Shown one piece after another: positions 24,412 through 30,814 of a DNA stretch of 37,686 nt. The DNA is from Fimbriimonadaceae bacterium. Lineage in GTDB: Bacteria; Armatimonadota; Fimbriimonadia; Fimbriimonadales; Fimbriimonadaceae. The position numbers and the translations under genes were made by a program. Positions within the stretch are counted from its first letter, which is position 1; each line of letters starts with the position of its first letter. The stretch is taken from NCBI GenBank assembly GCA_025455775.1, contig JALOLT010000012.1:1-37686 (forward strand). The letters run 5' to 3'. The notes below the pieces were generated by a model. That model was given only the letters and a program-made list of their open reading frames with translations, was not told where the DNA came from and ran no database searches.

Positions 24412-26099
24412 CGTCGTTCCTCCATCATCCAGCTCTTCAGGAGCATGGCAGTAACTTCAGGCTTTTCTCGCGCCATGCGCTTGATCTGCTCGAGGGGGAC
24501 GTCGACTTTAGTCTTGATCGATCGAATGTGCAGGGCTTCCTCGCTGTCTTCCGGATAGTCGATACCTGGATCGAGCCCAAGGGCAGCCATGATTTGCTTG
24601 GTTTCTTCGTCATGGCCAGGGTCATCGTCTTGGCTCTCGATCGATTCAAGGCTCGTGCTGGCTTCTGCGTAAGTGACTGCATGGTGGTCGTCTCGCACTG
24701 GCATGTGAACCAGTTGGCCATTACTGAGTTGGGCGGTTTGAACCGCCTGAGTCCGGAAGGTTTTGCCGATGCTTTTGACCAGCATAAGACCGACGAGGAT
24801 GAGCGCAGCGACTGGGAGGATGGCGAGAATTTGCTGCATTCTTTGGCTCGAGGCAGCGTCAGCCAGTGCCTTAGCCTCGGTTTGGGCAGCATTGGTGCTA
24901 AATTCGATAGGGACGACGCTGGCAGTGAACCCTGGGGTGCCGAGTTTGTCGCCAAGGACTGCCTCGACTCTCCTTTGCAGGCTGCCGACGTCTGTGATGA
25001 GCTTGGAGTTGGCTGTTACAGTCACGTTCATCGCGCTGATTTCGCCAAGAGCTTTTTTGGTCTCCTTTCTCGTGGTCGTCGCACCGTAGGTTCTCGAGAT
25101 CACCTGGTTGTTGTAGGTGTTGCCGGTTGCTCCTCCTGAGCCAGGAGTTGCTGGCTGGCCGGGAGTGTTTGATTCGAGCCCAGCGACTCCGCCGATCGTT
25201 GCCCCTCGGCTCTGGAGCCCTTCCTTGCCTGTTTCTTCGCGGAGAGGCGCTTCACTTGGTTTCACGTCCTCAACCGAAGTCGTGGTGGGATCCATGTTGA
25301 GATTGACTTCGACGTAGGCAATGGTGTTGCCGACTCCAAAGACGGAATCGAGTTCGGCTTGCAGGGTTTGGGTTCGGCGCTTGCTTTCGGTGCGCTCGGC
25401 TTCCATTTTGCTGTTGGCCATTCCTCCGTCCTGGTTTTGTTCTGCTCCGTTGTAGATCACTCGTCCCGAGTTCAGAACGACGCTGACTCCTTCTGGGGTC
25501 ATGCCGGTAATGGCGTATTGGATGAGGTTCGCAATAGCCTGCCCCTTTTCGCGGGTGATGGCTCCGGGAACTGATTCTGTGACGGTTACGACAGCGGTTG
25601 GCGGAACCTTTTCGTCCATGACGGGGGAGTTTTTGCCGGGAGCGATTTTGACCATCGCACCACCCACGCCTTCGAGAGCCGTAATGGTTTCGGCGATGGC
25701 GTTTTCTTGGGCGATCAGGAGTTTTCTCTGCTCTTGATTGAGGGTATCGAAGCTGCCGATGCCAGTCACGATATCCATGCTGGAACTGCCGGAGCGGGGG
25801 AGTTTGCCCTTGGTCGCGAGCACCATTCTGGCTCGCTGAACGTCTTTGGAAGGCACCACGACGTCGCCCTGCTGATTCAGTTCAACTTTGAATCCAGCCT
25901 TCGTGAGCTCTTCGTGAACTGTGCCCTTGTCACTCTCGCTGAGCCCAGTCATCACTGGTTGCAGGCGAGGTTGGCTGGAGAGCAAAAATGTCGCTCCGAG
26001 CACCACCACCAAGAAGAGAGAGCCGAATACCGTCACCAATCGTTGGGTACGGTCTGCGGTTTCCCACCATTGTTTTATCCGTTCGAGGAAAGATCCCAT
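24408..26099 (-). CDS. fliF: Flagellar MS-ring protein FliF
   Basis: A 563-residue membrane-ring protein. The first helix is at about residues 22-41 (VTVFGSLFLVVVLGATFLL) and the second at about 435-455 (ILAILPVAALILVGLMLVKS). The periplasmic ring-building motifs are between them, including VVPSKDVQRARMVLATKGKLP and TDVGSLQRRVEAVL. The C-terminal cytoplasmic tail (VPLEQIKRMAREKPEVTAMLLKSWM) is the FliG-binding peptide. A Gly/Asn/Thr-rich loop (about 310-340) is a lineage-specific insertion. A 58-base gap separates it from fliE. Confidence 0.96.
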   Translation of the reverse strand: MGSFLERIKQWWETADRTQRLVTVFGSLFLVVVLGATFLLSSQPRLQPVMTGLSESDKGTVHEELTKAGFKVELNQQGDVVVPSKDVQRARMVLATKGKLPRSGSSSMDIVTGIGSFDTLNQEQRKLLIAQENAIAETITALEGVGGAMVKIAPGKNSPVMDEKVPPTAVVTVTESVPGAITREKGQAIANLIQYAITGMTPEGVSVVLNSGRVIYNGAEQNQDGGMANSKMEAERTESKRRTQTLQAELDSVFGVGNTIAYVEVNLNMDPTTTSVEDVKPSEAPLREETGKEGLQSRGATIGGVAGLESNTPGQPATPGSGGATGNTYNNQVISRTYGATTTRKETKKALGEISAMNVTVTANSKLITDVGSLQRRVEAVLGDKLGTPGFTASVVPIEFSTNAAQTEAKALADAASSQRMQQILAILPVAALILVGLMLVKSIGKTFRTQAVQTAQLSNGQLVHMPVRDDHHAVTYAEASTSLESIESQDDDPGHDEETKQIMAALGLDPGIDYPEDSEEALHIRSIKTKVDVPLEQIKRMAREKPEVTAMLLKSWMMEERR

Positions 26100-26157
26100 G
26101 TCCTAAGGCAATCCCTAGGCCAGCAGTTGTCTCACGTTGTTGCCAAAGGCCGTCTCA

Positions 26158-26454
26158 TCAGAGAGGCATTCGGTTTATTTCCTGAAAGGCTTCGAGAGCC
26201 TTGTTGCGCACCTGCATCGTTAGCTGCATAGCAGTTGAAGCACGTTCCATCGCGATCATCAGGTCGTGATATTCCACTGGCCGACCCGCCATCAGATCGT
26301 TCTGCAAACCCCGGCTTTCGAGCTGGGTTGCGTTCACGTCCTTTATGGCGTCCATCAACATCGCCCCAAAATCCTGCCCACTTTCTGGCATGACCTGAGG
26401 AGTCAGTGGTTGTGCTATCTGGTTCAGCTTGTCGAGGGCTGGGTTGATGCGCAT
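26158..26454 (-). CDS. fliE: Flagellar hook-basal body protein FliE
   Basis: About 98 residues, the usual FliE size. FliE joins the MS ring to the proximal rod. It has a variable N-terminus and the conserved C-terminal pattern DLMIAMERASTAMQLTMQVRNKALEAFQEINRMPL. A longer open frame upstream exists, but the ATG at 26454 gives the typical length and starts after the flgC stop with a 31-base gap. AAGGAA lies upstream at long spacing. Confidence 0.93.
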   Translation of the reverse strand: MRINPALDKLNQIAQPLTPQVMPESGQDFGAMLMDAIKDVNATQLESRGLQNDLMAGRPVEYHDLMIAMERASTAMQLTMQVRNKALEAFQEINRMPL

Positions 26455-26485
26455 TGTGTGAAGGTTTCCTTTTCCAGCTTTGGGG

Positions 26486-26875
26486 TCAGAATCGTCCGAT
26501 TTGCATTGCGGCCCGAACCATTCCCTTGGCGGAGTTGAAAGCGGCAACGTTGGCTTCGTAGGCCCGGCTGGCGGACATGAGGTTCACCATCTCGGTTACG
26601 GGATCGACGTTGCTGAAGTAGACGTAGCCGTTTGCATCGGCCAAAGGGTGATCTGGCTCTGGGACGGCGCGGAGGGGACTTTGATCTTGGAGAATTTGTT
26701 GGACCTGCACGCCCTCGGTACTGCTGGTGAGGAGGACCATTTGGCGTCGGTAGGCGTCCTGATCGGGGGTGCGCATGGAGTTTGCGTTGGCGATGTTGCC
26801 GCTGATGACGTCCATGCGGGTGCGTTCCGCATTGAGCCCTGTGGCACTCGCTCTCATGGCCTGGTTTAGGGTCAT
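26486..26875 (-). CDS. flgC: Flagellar basal-body rod protein FlgC
   Basis: A 129-residue proximal rod protein. It starts MTLNQAMRASATGLNAERTRMDVISGNIANANS, the rod/hook N-terminal helix with the NIANANS motif, and ends NLMSASRAYEANVAAFNSAKGMVRAAMQIGR, the matching C-terminal helix. GYVYFSNVDPVTEMVNL is specific to FlgC. Its ATG overlaps the flgB stop by four bases. Confidence 0.97.
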   Translation of the reverse strand: MTLNQAMRASATGLNAERTRMDVISGNIANANSMRTPDQDAYRRQMVLLTSSTEGVQVQQILQDQSPLRAVPEPDHPLADANGYVYFSNVDPVTEMVNLMSASRAYEANVAAFNSAKGMVRAAMQIGRF

Positions 26876-27279
26876 CCTCTCCCTTCCTTGATCACATTCT
26901 TAAGGCCGCTAAAGTAGCGTCCTGTCATTTCGGTGAGCATTTGGTAGCGCATTTCTGACTCGGCGATTGACATGACCTCCTTTTCGAGTTCGACGGAGTT
27001 ACCGTCTACTCGTATGGCAGAGTCGTTGGGGTTTGTCATTCCCATTCGGGAACGCATGAGCGAAATTCGAGAGCCAAGCTTTGACTCTGCCCCATCTAGT
27101 TCGATGGCAAAGTCGATGTCCTTTCGCTTGTAGCCCGGGACATTGGCGTTGGCGAGGTTGCCGGTAAGCAACCCATGCCTTTCGCTGGTGCGATCCAGGC
27201 TTCGGCTCAGGTTTCGGAGGTGTGATCCAAACAGATTGTCTACTCTCAGCACGGTAGGTGTTTCCTTCCGCGCATCCAT
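26872..27279 (-). CDS. flgB: Flagellar basal-body rod protein FlgB
   Basis: About 135 residues; first gene of the flagellar operon. The N-terminal helix carries LDRTSERHGLLTGNLANANVPGYKRKDIDF, the rod-protein consensus, and the C-terminus has SVELEKEVMSIAESEMRYQMLTEMTGRYFSGLKNVI. The ATG at 27279 is the longest start, but GGAAGG stands 11 bases before a GTG at 27252 that would give a start closer to that of other FlgB proteins. I cannot decide between them. Confidence 0.94.
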   Translation of the reverse strand: MDARKETPTVLRVDNLFGSHLRNLSRSLDRTSERHGLLTGNLANANVPGYKRKDIDFAIELDGAESKLGSRISLMRSRMGMTNPNDSAIRVDGNSVELEKEVMSIAESEMRYQMLTEMTGRYFSGLKNVIKEGRG

Positions 27280-27289
27280 TCGCTTGCTT

Positions 27290-27312
27290 CATGCTCCGAT
27301 CCTTGGAGCATG
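27290..27312. promoter_or_regulatory. Palindrome between divergent flgB and WD40 genes
   Basis: CATGCTCC (27290-27297) and GGAGCATG (27305-27312) are perfect inverted repeats around a 7-base centre. The site lies between flgB (-) and the WD40 gene (+). It could be an operator for a dimeric regulator or an RNA hairpin in the leader of either gene. Confidence 0.5.
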
Positions 27313-27387
27313 AGGGATTCAGTGAAACTGTCCCATCCTTGTTTTCGGCGAATTGCGACCAAACCTCAGGGGTGGATTCTTGCTAAA

Positions 27388-28311
27388 ATGGCTCTCATGG
27401 TTACGGCAACAATTTCTGCCCTTCTTCTTTTGCAGCCACACCAGGGAGGCACGACAGCGATTGATGTGAATCGGAATCAGCTCGTGATCTCTGGCGGTTG
27501 GGACAGTCTTGTTCGCAGTTGGGAGTTCAGTGCCGGAGGCGTTCGGTCTTTTCGTGCCGGTCGCTCTCAAGTCACTGACCTTGCGTTTTCGCCTGATGGT
27601 CGGTCTTTTGCTGCGACATGGGGAGACGGCAGGGTGGCGGTTTTTCCAGTTGGGTCTTCAACCGCTCGGTGGAGCAAGAACTCTGGGACTTCCTTTGCCT
27701 CGGGAGTTGGGTTCTTACCCAATGGCGATGTTGTGACCTCTGGCTACGACAATTTATTGAAAAGGTGGAGCGGGTCGCGGGGGACTCAGCTTCGCATTTA
27801 CCGTGGTCTGCCGAGCGACGCCTACCGAATGGCGACAGATCCCAAGGGTCGCCTTGTGGCAGGCGGCGGCCCTGGTGGTCTCGTGGTTTGGGACGCAGCA
27901 ACCGGGAGACAGGTGAGTTCTGTCCGGCGTGAGGATCTCTCTATAGGTGGGCTTAAGTTCTCGCCAGACGGCACGATTCTCTATGCCCAACAGCTGGGTG
28001 GCTCAGTCGAAGTGTTGGAGGCGCGGACGGCAAAGCGCAGAGCCCTTTTAGAGGGTCAAGTCTGGGCGATGGATCTTTCGTGGGATGGTAAGTTTATCGC
28101 GACTGGGGGAATTGACGGCGAGGTGGCGATTTATGACTCAGGGACTTTGCAGAAGATTGTCGAGAACGTTTTGCCCGATAAGCCCTATATCAACGCCCTT
28201 CGCTTTTCTTCTGATGGGCAGCAGCTGCTCGTCGGGACGGCAAGCGGGGAACTGATCCGAGTGAACACCTCTGACTTGATTCGGAGCCACACTTACACTC
28301 TTGGTGGGTGA
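27388..28311 (+). CDS. WD40-repeat (beta-propeller) protein
   Basis: A protein of about 307 residues made of WD40-type blades. Repeated elements include GWDSLVRSWEF, LAFSPDGRSFAATWGDGRVAVF, GYDNLLKRWSG, LVVWDAATGRQV, LKFSPDGTILYAQ and ATGGIDGEVAIYDSG. The N-terminus MALMVTATISALLLLQP looks like an export signal, so it is likely periplasmic. I prefer ATG 27388 (or 27397): the longer frame from 27310 starts inside the palindrome at 27290-27312 and adds 26 residues of low similarity. The function is unknown. WD40 propellers scaffold protein contacts, and its divergence from the flagellar operon does not by itself show a motility role. Confidence 0.82.
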   Translation: MALMVTATISALLLLQPHQGGTTAIDVNRNQLVISGGWDSLVRSWEFSAGGVRSFRAGRSQVTDLAFSPDGRSFAATWGDGRVAVFPVGSSTARWSKNSGTSFASGVGFLPNGDVVTSGYDNLLKRWSGSRGTQLRIYRGLPSDAYRMATDPKGRLVAGGGPGGLVVWDAATGRQVSSVRREDLSIGGLKFSPDGTILYAQQLGGSVEVLEARTAKRRALLEGQVWAMDLSWDGKFIATGGIDGEVAIYDSGTLQKIVENVLPDKPYINALRFSSDGQQLLVGTASGELIRVNTSDLIRSHTYTLGG

Positions 28312-28841
28312 GGGTGCTGGCTTTTAAGGATGGCTAGAGATTATCCGCTGAGTCTCGAGGATTCTCCCGCTGACCTTGGCTAGTCCCTGGCTGGTTCCCG
28401 ACAAACTGACCAGCTTGGACTGCGACTGATTCGTGAGTTTATCGGGAACCAGGCACTTGGAGGTAGCCCTGCAGCTCGCTCACCAAGGAAGTTTCTGGTC
28501 CGGCTCTGGAGGTTTCCACCTTGCAACACGTCTTTCTCGATTGGCATTTGCCTCTCGTAGTACGGACGGCTTGACGTAAGGCTGCGACCTACCAAGCACG
28601 ATGTTCGGATTCCGGTCGGGCTACGCCCTCCCTGGGTTCGCACATTGCCATGCCCCATACTGAGGAGGAACTCTACTCTTAAGAACTTTCCTTAAAATAC
28701 GGGCTGGTCAGTGGGAGATAATCTGACTCAGTATATTCACCTAAACTTTAATATTTAGTAATTTGTACTAGATATCCTTTTGCAACTCTTGTGTTAAGAT
28801 TCTTGTGTAAATGAGATTTAACTCTCAGGAGATGGAGCACA
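28312..28841. other. 530-base gene-free stretch with a long palindrome
   Basis: No supported gene. Inverted arms at 28391-28410 and 28433-28452 match at 17 of 20 positions (CTGGTTCCCGA-type) around a 22-base loop. The first two thirds are GC-rich; the last 150 bases before the PEP-CTERM gene are AT-rich and probably hold its promoter, though no clean -35/-10 pair was found. A 92-residue open frame on the - strand (28380-28658) has no recognisable product and looks like degenerate sequence. Confidence 0.5.
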
Positions 28842-29675
28842 ATGAACCTTAAAAGCATCGTAGTTTTCGCAGCATTGACCCTGTCATGTTTCGCACTTGC
28901 CGACACAGTTTCGGTTGACTTTGAAAGTTATCCTGATGGCCCAATCACCAACGGCTACGATGGATGGCAAATCACTAACCCTAGCTGGGATCAGCAGGTG
29001 GTGAGTACGAGCCCAATCACTGGAAACAAAAGCTGGAGAACGAGCCAACGCGTCGCTTCAGGAAGTTTTGGAGACCAGCCTTACAGTCCGGCCTTGATGG
29101 ATAAAGTGAGTGAGACAGGTGCGTTTCGCCGATTCGATGCCAGCTGGAAGTGGAGTCCTTTGGTTGGTGGAAAAAACGGGGAAGGCGTGACAGTCTCGAT
29201 CGACAATGGTACTGGCCAACGTGGCAACTGGATTCGCCTGGAAAACAACGGCGGTTTGGATACGAGCTGGCGGATCTACTTATTTGACTTCAATGGAATT
29301 TCCAACACGTTTCCGTCAGTTACTCTCATGGAGAACATCTCAGCCGGTACCGTCTTGGATATGAAGTTTGATATGACATTTAATCCCGGAGCGAATAACG
29401 ATGTCTGGAACATGTACATCAATAACACTTTGATGTACACAGGCGTGGGTTGGGAAGACTACTTCCGGAACTTTGCTCCAACCTATGGACCGACTCCCGT
29501 TACCTATGATAGACTCCTGTTCCGCCAGTCTCCGACTGCGATTGCCAACGCTGCCGGCGTCTTGATCGACGATATCCAGTACACCTCGTCTGTTCCTGAG
29601 CCTGCAACGCTGACAATTCTGGCTTTGGCAGGTCTCTTGAAGCGGCGTCGAGCTGCAAAGAAACAGGCATCGTAA
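28842..29675 (+). CDS. PEP-CTERM domain secreted protein (second)
   Basis: A 277-residue exported protein. The signal peptide covers about residues 1-20 (VVFAALTLSCFALADT). The body begins VSVDFESYPDGPITNGYDGWQI, a start common in lectin- or jelly-roll-like PEP-CTERM proteins (FESY..G followed by a W-rich beta sandwich). The C-terminal tail is SVPEPATLTILALAGLLKRRRAAK with the PEP motif, short hydrophobic segment and basic end. The function is unknown; a glycan- or surface-associated role is inference. AGGAGA stands before the ATG and a strong hairpin follows the stop, so it is probably monocistronic. It is not obviously a paralogue of the protein at 8883-9794 beyond the sorting tail. Confidence 0.86.
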   Translation: MNLKSIVVFAALTLSCFALADTVSVDFESYPDGPITNGYDGWQITNPSWDQQVVSTSPITGNKSWRTSQRVASGSFGDQPYSPALMDKVSETGAFRRFDASWKWSPLVGGKNGEGVTVSIDNGTGQRGNWIRLENNGGLDTSWRIYLFDFNGISNTFPSVTLMENISAGTVLDMKFDMTFNPGANNDVWNMYINNTLMYTGVGWEDYFRNFAPTYGPTPVTYDRLLFRQSPTAIANAAGVLIDDIQYTSSVPEPATLTILALAGLLKRRRAAKKQAS

Positions 29676-29708
29676 GAAGCCAAGAATCATTGCCTGATTA
29701 CATTGAGT

Positions 29709-29743
29709 CAATACCTCCTGCGGTGAGACCGCGGGAGGTATTG
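29709..29743. terminator. Bidirectional hairpin between convergent genes
   Basis: A stem of about 16 base pairs with one mismatch (CAATACCTCCTGCGGT at 29709-29724, complement at 29728-29743) and a GAG loop follows the PEP-CTERM gene. It also lies 44 bases downstream of the convergent Sm-like gene. No T-run is present in either direction. Confidence 0.75.
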
Positions 29744-29786
29744 GTTGATGGATTAGTGGGCAAAAAAGAGGCCGTGGCGCCAGAAA

Positions 29787-29981
29787 TTAGCCGCCAAATT
29801 CCATCGGCTTCATGCAGTGAATCTGGGCGATGGGGAAGTACAACTGCTCGTTCTCTCGGTCTACGACGATCCACTGTTCGTCAAAGCTCGAAAGAATCCC
29901 GACGTCGCGGGCGTTTTCGTTGTGCTTGCTCCAAACGACGACCTTTTTGCCCAGCAGTTTTTCTAATACTTTGCTCTGCAT
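29787..29981 (-). CDS. Small Sm-like (LSm-fold) protein
   Basis: A 64-residue protein, MQSKVLEKLLGKKVVVWSK..., followed by ARDVGILSSFDEQWIVVDRENEQLYFPIAQIHCMKP. The pattern, a short N-terminal helix then five predicted strands with a GxLxxFDxxxIVVD core and a final I..I pair, is that of the Sm/Hfq/YlxS-type fold. It is not a canonical Hfq: the YKHAI and NG motifs are not present. RNA or protein binding is inference from the fold. The ATG at 29981 is preferred to a longer frame that overlaps the + strand region; no strong Shine-Dalgarno sequence is seen. Confidence 0.62.
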   Translation of the reverse strand: MQSKVLEKLLGKKVVVWSKHNENARDVGILSSFDEQWIVVDRENEQLYFPIAQIHCMKPMEFGG

Positions 29982-30069
29982 AGTGGAGAGCAGATTACCG
30001 GAGAATGGGCCAATCGTGGGGGAGCGGTGCAACCTAGTCTCCGTTTTCGTCATAGACATTGAACAGAAA

Positions 30070-30561
30070 ATGATGGTGCCGCCTCCCCCGCCAACCTCAG
30101 TCACCTCGCCAGGCCAAAGGCCGATCGAGGAAGGGGTCACCCAACGAGAGAGACAGCTCGCAGCTGGGGTTCACATTTTGAGCATCTTTGGCCCTTTGTG
30201 GATGCCTCTCATCGCTTTTTTTCTTGCCAGGGGTAAGTCGCGGTTTGTGGCGAGTCACGCTCTGCGAGCGACATTCGAAACCATTGTCTTGAATGCCATT
30301 CTTTTCACGATCACTGCGGTTGGGCTCATCTATAGTGCGGTTCGCTTGATCTATCACTTCCAGACGAATTGGGTGGAGTTTTCTTGGCAAGAAGTCGTGA
30401 TTCGATTTGGGATAGGGATTGCGATCTGGCTTGTCTTGCAAGGTTGGAACATCGTGCAATCTGTCGGTCAGGCGATTAAGGCCTATCAGGGGAAAGAGCC
30501 AAAGTTGAAGCCTTGGCTCGTGAAGATGCTCGGAAAGCCGAAGCCGGCTTTAGAGGGGTAG
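30070..30561 (+). CDS. DUF4870-type membrane protein
   Basis: About 163 residues with a Pro-rich cytoplasmic N-terminus (MMVPPPPPTSVTSPGQRP) and three to four membrane helices. ERQLAAGVHILSIFGPLWMPLIAFFLARGKSRFVASHALRATFE follows the DUF4870 pattern (a first helix, then a basic loop with SxFVxxHA and a second helix). The function is unknown; the family is small and widespread. Two adjacent ATGs (30070 and 30073) are possible starts and the ribosome binding site is weak. A longer open frame upstream runs through the antisense of the Sm-like gene and is unlikely to be coding. Confidence 0.75.
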   Translation: MMVPPPPPTSVTSPGQRPIEEGVTQRERQLAAGVHILSIFGPLWMPLIAFFLARGKSRFVASHALRATFETIVLNAILFTITAVGLIYSAVRLIYHFQTNWVEFSWQEVVIRFGIGIAIWLVLQGWNIVQSVGQAIKAYQGKEPKLKPWLVKMLGKPKPALEG

Positions 30562-30660
30562 ATCTTTGGTGGTCTGGGAGTTTTGTTACAAGGGACTCCC
30601 GTAGAGAACAAAAGATGCCCAGTAGTAAGGGTGGCTTTCGCCAGGGAATTGGGGTGAAAA

Positions 30661-30765
30661 AAAGTTTGCGCGGCGGAGGGCGGCCCGGATGAGTGGTTGG
30701 AACGGAGCCCCCCAAGGCGGCAGTTCCGGGCGGGCGAGGCTGCGGGCGAAGCCGCGCAAAACTTT
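30661..30765. repeat. GC-rich element bounded by inverted arms
   Basis: AAAGTTTGCGCGGC (30661-30674) and GCCGCGCAAAACTTT (30751-30765) are inverted arms with one bulged base, enclosing about 75 very GC-rich bases. It lies between the convergent DUF4870 and xylanase genes and could be a small mobile repeat or a structured 3' end. No second copy was found in the window. Confidence 0.5.
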
Positions 30766-30767
30766 AG

Positions 30768-30807
30768 CGAACCTCTGTCCCAATCGCCGCAAAGGGACGG
30801 AGGTTCG
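30768..30807 (-). terminator. Hairpin downstream of the xylanase gene
   Basis: CGAACCTCTGTCCC (30768-30781) pairs with GGGACGGAGGTTCG (30794-30807) with one mismatch and a 12-base loop, 7 bases after the xylanase stop on the - strand. The sequence after it on that strand, CTAAAGTTTTGCG, is only weakly T-rich. Confidence 0.65.
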
Positions 30808-30814
30808 GACGGGG

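Noticed and set aside
28380-28658. 92-residue - strand frame in the gene-poor gap
   Set aside because: There is no homology I recognise and no start signal, and it spans a palindrome, so it is treated as non-coding.
29830-30069. N-terminal extension of the DUF4870 gene
   Set aside because: The extra 80 residues lie antisense to the Sm-like gene and resemble no protein; the DUF4870 similarity begins after 30070.
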